DNA of 64,000 nt from positions 184,049 through 248,048 of the forward strand of contig JAIYCY010000023.1 of assembly GCA_027487775.1 (NCBI GenBank). The letters are read 5' to 3'. Both the position numbers and the translations under genes were made by a program. Under the pieces are notes generated by a model. The model was not told the origin of the DNA and searched no databases. It worked only from the letters and a program-made list of their open reading frames with translations. The stretch is from Planctomycetaceae bacterium (GTDB lineage: Bacteria; Planctomycetota; Phycisphaerae; Tepidisphaerales; Tepidisphaeraceae). Shown piece by piece: positions 63,062-64,000 of the stretch (position 1 is the first letter of the stretch; every line of letters begins with the position of its first letter).

Positions 63062-63445
63062 ATGGGTCGAATACGTGACTTTCTGCTGCCTTCAGATATG
63101 GAACAATATGTAGTCATCGCGCGCGAATTGTTCGGATGGAGTCGTGAGCAAGTTGTCGAATGGCTTGATTGTGAGAATGAGCAGTTGTACGCCATTGAGT
63201 TCGTAGGAACTCAGGAGTTGGAATTGGAGTTTACAGTCATGCTGTTGAACTCCAGGCTTGTGTCGTTCCGAGCGAATTGGCGGCAAGTGTCTGGATACAC
63301 AATGGTTGACTGCGAGGACATGCTGTCTTTACTGATTGGAATGGGTCTTCGTAGAGAGTTGACATGGGGCGAGGTTCGAGCAGAAATTGCGAAGCTTGAG
63401 GAGGCAATGAGATTCTTTATCATCCCGCTCATTCGAGACTGCTGA
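63062..63445 (+). CDS. Putative immunity protein for cassette 2 tip
   Basis: This 127-residue protein begins 'MGRIRDFLLPSDMEQYVVIA' and is acidic and compact, as many immunity proteins are. AAGGAT lies about 8 bases before the ATG at 63062; a TTG at 63041 is also in frame. No family is recognised. It starts 49 bases after the stop of the ART-like tip and is followed by the third Rhs-core fragment, so its role is inferred from position. Confidence 0.55.
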   Translation: MGRIRDFLLPSDMEQYVVIARELFGWSREQVVEWLDCENEQLYAIEFVGTQELELEFTVMLLNSRLVSFRANWRQVSGYTMVDCEDMLSLLIGMGLRRELTWGEVRAEIAKLEEAMRFFIIPLIRDC

Positions 63446-63497
63446 ATGCGGATTCTTGTAACGGTGTTCGCCTAGGATTCGTTTTTAACGAACTGTG

Positions 63498-64000
63498 ATG
63501 GACTCGCTCAGCAGGCCCGATCCAAACTTCATCACCGATCCGACGTCGCTGCCAGGCGATGCGGGGGATGAAGTGTTTGCTTACGACGCCGAGGGTCGCA
63601 GATTCGAGACGCGGGATGCGGAGGGAACTCGGCGGGCGGTCATCGATCATCGCAACCCGACCGGCTATTCGCAGAAGCTGGACGAGCTGAAGCGTGATGC
63701 GGATGCGGTGGGAACCCCGGCCGAGGGGTGGGAGATCGATCGTTCGTACACGCTGGGCCTGGATGTGATCGCGCAGGCACGCGTCGAGGGGAGCCATCTG
63801 CCGGAGTTGTTCCTTTATGACACGCACGGCAGCGTTCGCGGGCTGTTGGATTTGCAAGGCAAGACGCGCGAGACGTACGACTATGACGCGTTCGGCGTGG
63901 CGGGGCAGTTTTACACGCTGATGGTCAACCCGACGCAGGCGTCCGACCGCTCGCCGATGCCGCTCACGCAGGCGGACGCGAAGAGCCATCTGCAATACGC
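63498..64000 (+). CDS. Rhs-core fragment (cassette 3), truncated by window edge
   Basis: The frame is open from ATG 63498 to the window end, 167 codons, encoding the same core as cassette 2 ('PNFITDPTSLPGDAGDEVFA', 'LFLYDTHGSVRGLLDLQG' and 'ETYDYDAFGVAGQFYTL'). Its tip lies beyond the window. The core starts abruptly after a 50-base non-homologous spacer following the second putative immunity gene. Whether this third copy is another displaced tip cannot be seen. Confidence 0.85.
   Translation, partial: MDSLSRPDPNFITDPTSLPGDAGDEVFAYDAEGRRFETRDAEGTRRAVIDHRNPTGYSQKLDELKRDADAVGTPAEGWEIDRSYTLGLDVIAQARVEGSHLPELFLYDTHGSVRGLLDLQGKTRETYDYDAFGVAGQFYTLMVNPTQASDRSPMPLTQADAKSHLQY
63527..64000 (+). repeat. 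Rhs core copy 3 (runs off the window)
   Basis: Matches 61659-62132 at constant offset 1868 with scattered substitutions and no indels over 474 bp. Confidence 0.95.

Overview
The window reads as chromosomal DNA of a GC-rich, Gram-negative-type bacterium, most likely a planctomycete and probably of the Phycisphaerae type. That assignment is an inference. It rests on a run of planctomycete-style pseudopilins whose C-termini carry 'SAGPD' endings, on four secreted proteins ending in PEP-CTERM sorting signals (V-P-E-P-A-[TS]-L plus a hydrophobic stretch plus an Arg cluster), and on very long low-complexity membrane proteins mixed with ordinary housekeeping genes.

Layout. 1-11.1 kb: a plus-strand cluster of eight genes for a type II secretion/type IV pilus-like pseudopilus (GspG-, GspH-, GspI-, GspJ- and a giant GspK-like protein). 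No secretin, ATPase or inner-membrane platform gene is present. 11.2-14.4 kb: a PPP-type phosphatase, pterin carbinolamine dehydratase, a coiled-coil membrane protein and a TerC-family protein with a clear terminator. 14.9-18.1 kb: the minus-strand operon rpmJ-rpsM-rpsK-rpoA-rplQ with a recognisable promoter and a foldable leader; rpsD is not at its usual place. 18.1-19.7 kb: nth and an ABC-2-type permease. 20.3-21.0 kb: a ParD/ParE toxin-antitoxin pair with a palindromic operator candidate. 21.1-24.8 kb: an accessory stretch with two divergent FkbM-type methyltransferases, a PIN-domain protein, an inverted-repeat element, a 21-bp six-copy repeat and a G-rich then C-rich tract. 24.9-26.2 kb: nusB and a SpoU-class methyltransferase. 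26.4-34.3 kb: one 2625-residue FHA-domain membrane protein. 34.5-42.7 kb: a DCC-family protein, asd, a PEP-CTERM protein, a minus-strand unit (unknown membrane protein, ABC exporter, glycosyltransferase) and a rhomboid protease. 42.7-45.2 kb: an AT-richer gap with two doubtful small ORFs, then two paralogous PEP-CTERM genes and a strong terminator. 45.5-50.4 kb: a secreted hydrolase-like protein, tRNA-Pro(GGG), an acetyltransferase, a LuxR-type regulator, a PEP-CTERM LVIVD-repeat protein and smpB. 50.4-59.9 kb: a short-chain dehydrogenase, a histone-deacetylase-like hydrolase, the minus-strand unit secG-yicC-(small membrane protein)-gmk-(AAA-like protein), a PBP4-type peptidase, a lipoprotein esterase and a sugar isomerase/epimerase. 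60.1 kb to the end: tRNA-Val(CAC), then three head-to-tail Rhs-core fragments, the first two each followed by a different toxin-like C-terminus and a small putative immunity gene.

The most unusual region is the Rhs array. The shared core segments are colinear without indels (offset 1886 bp between copies 1 and 2, 1868 bp between copies 2 and 3), the tips are unrelated to each other, and no full-length rhs gene lies to their left within the window. This looks like a stored set of displaced polymorphic-toxin tips with matching immunity genes. A second theme is the large number of short tandem repeats (7-24 bp units) in intergenic DNA and in linkers inside genes, suggesting a genome prone to replication slippage.
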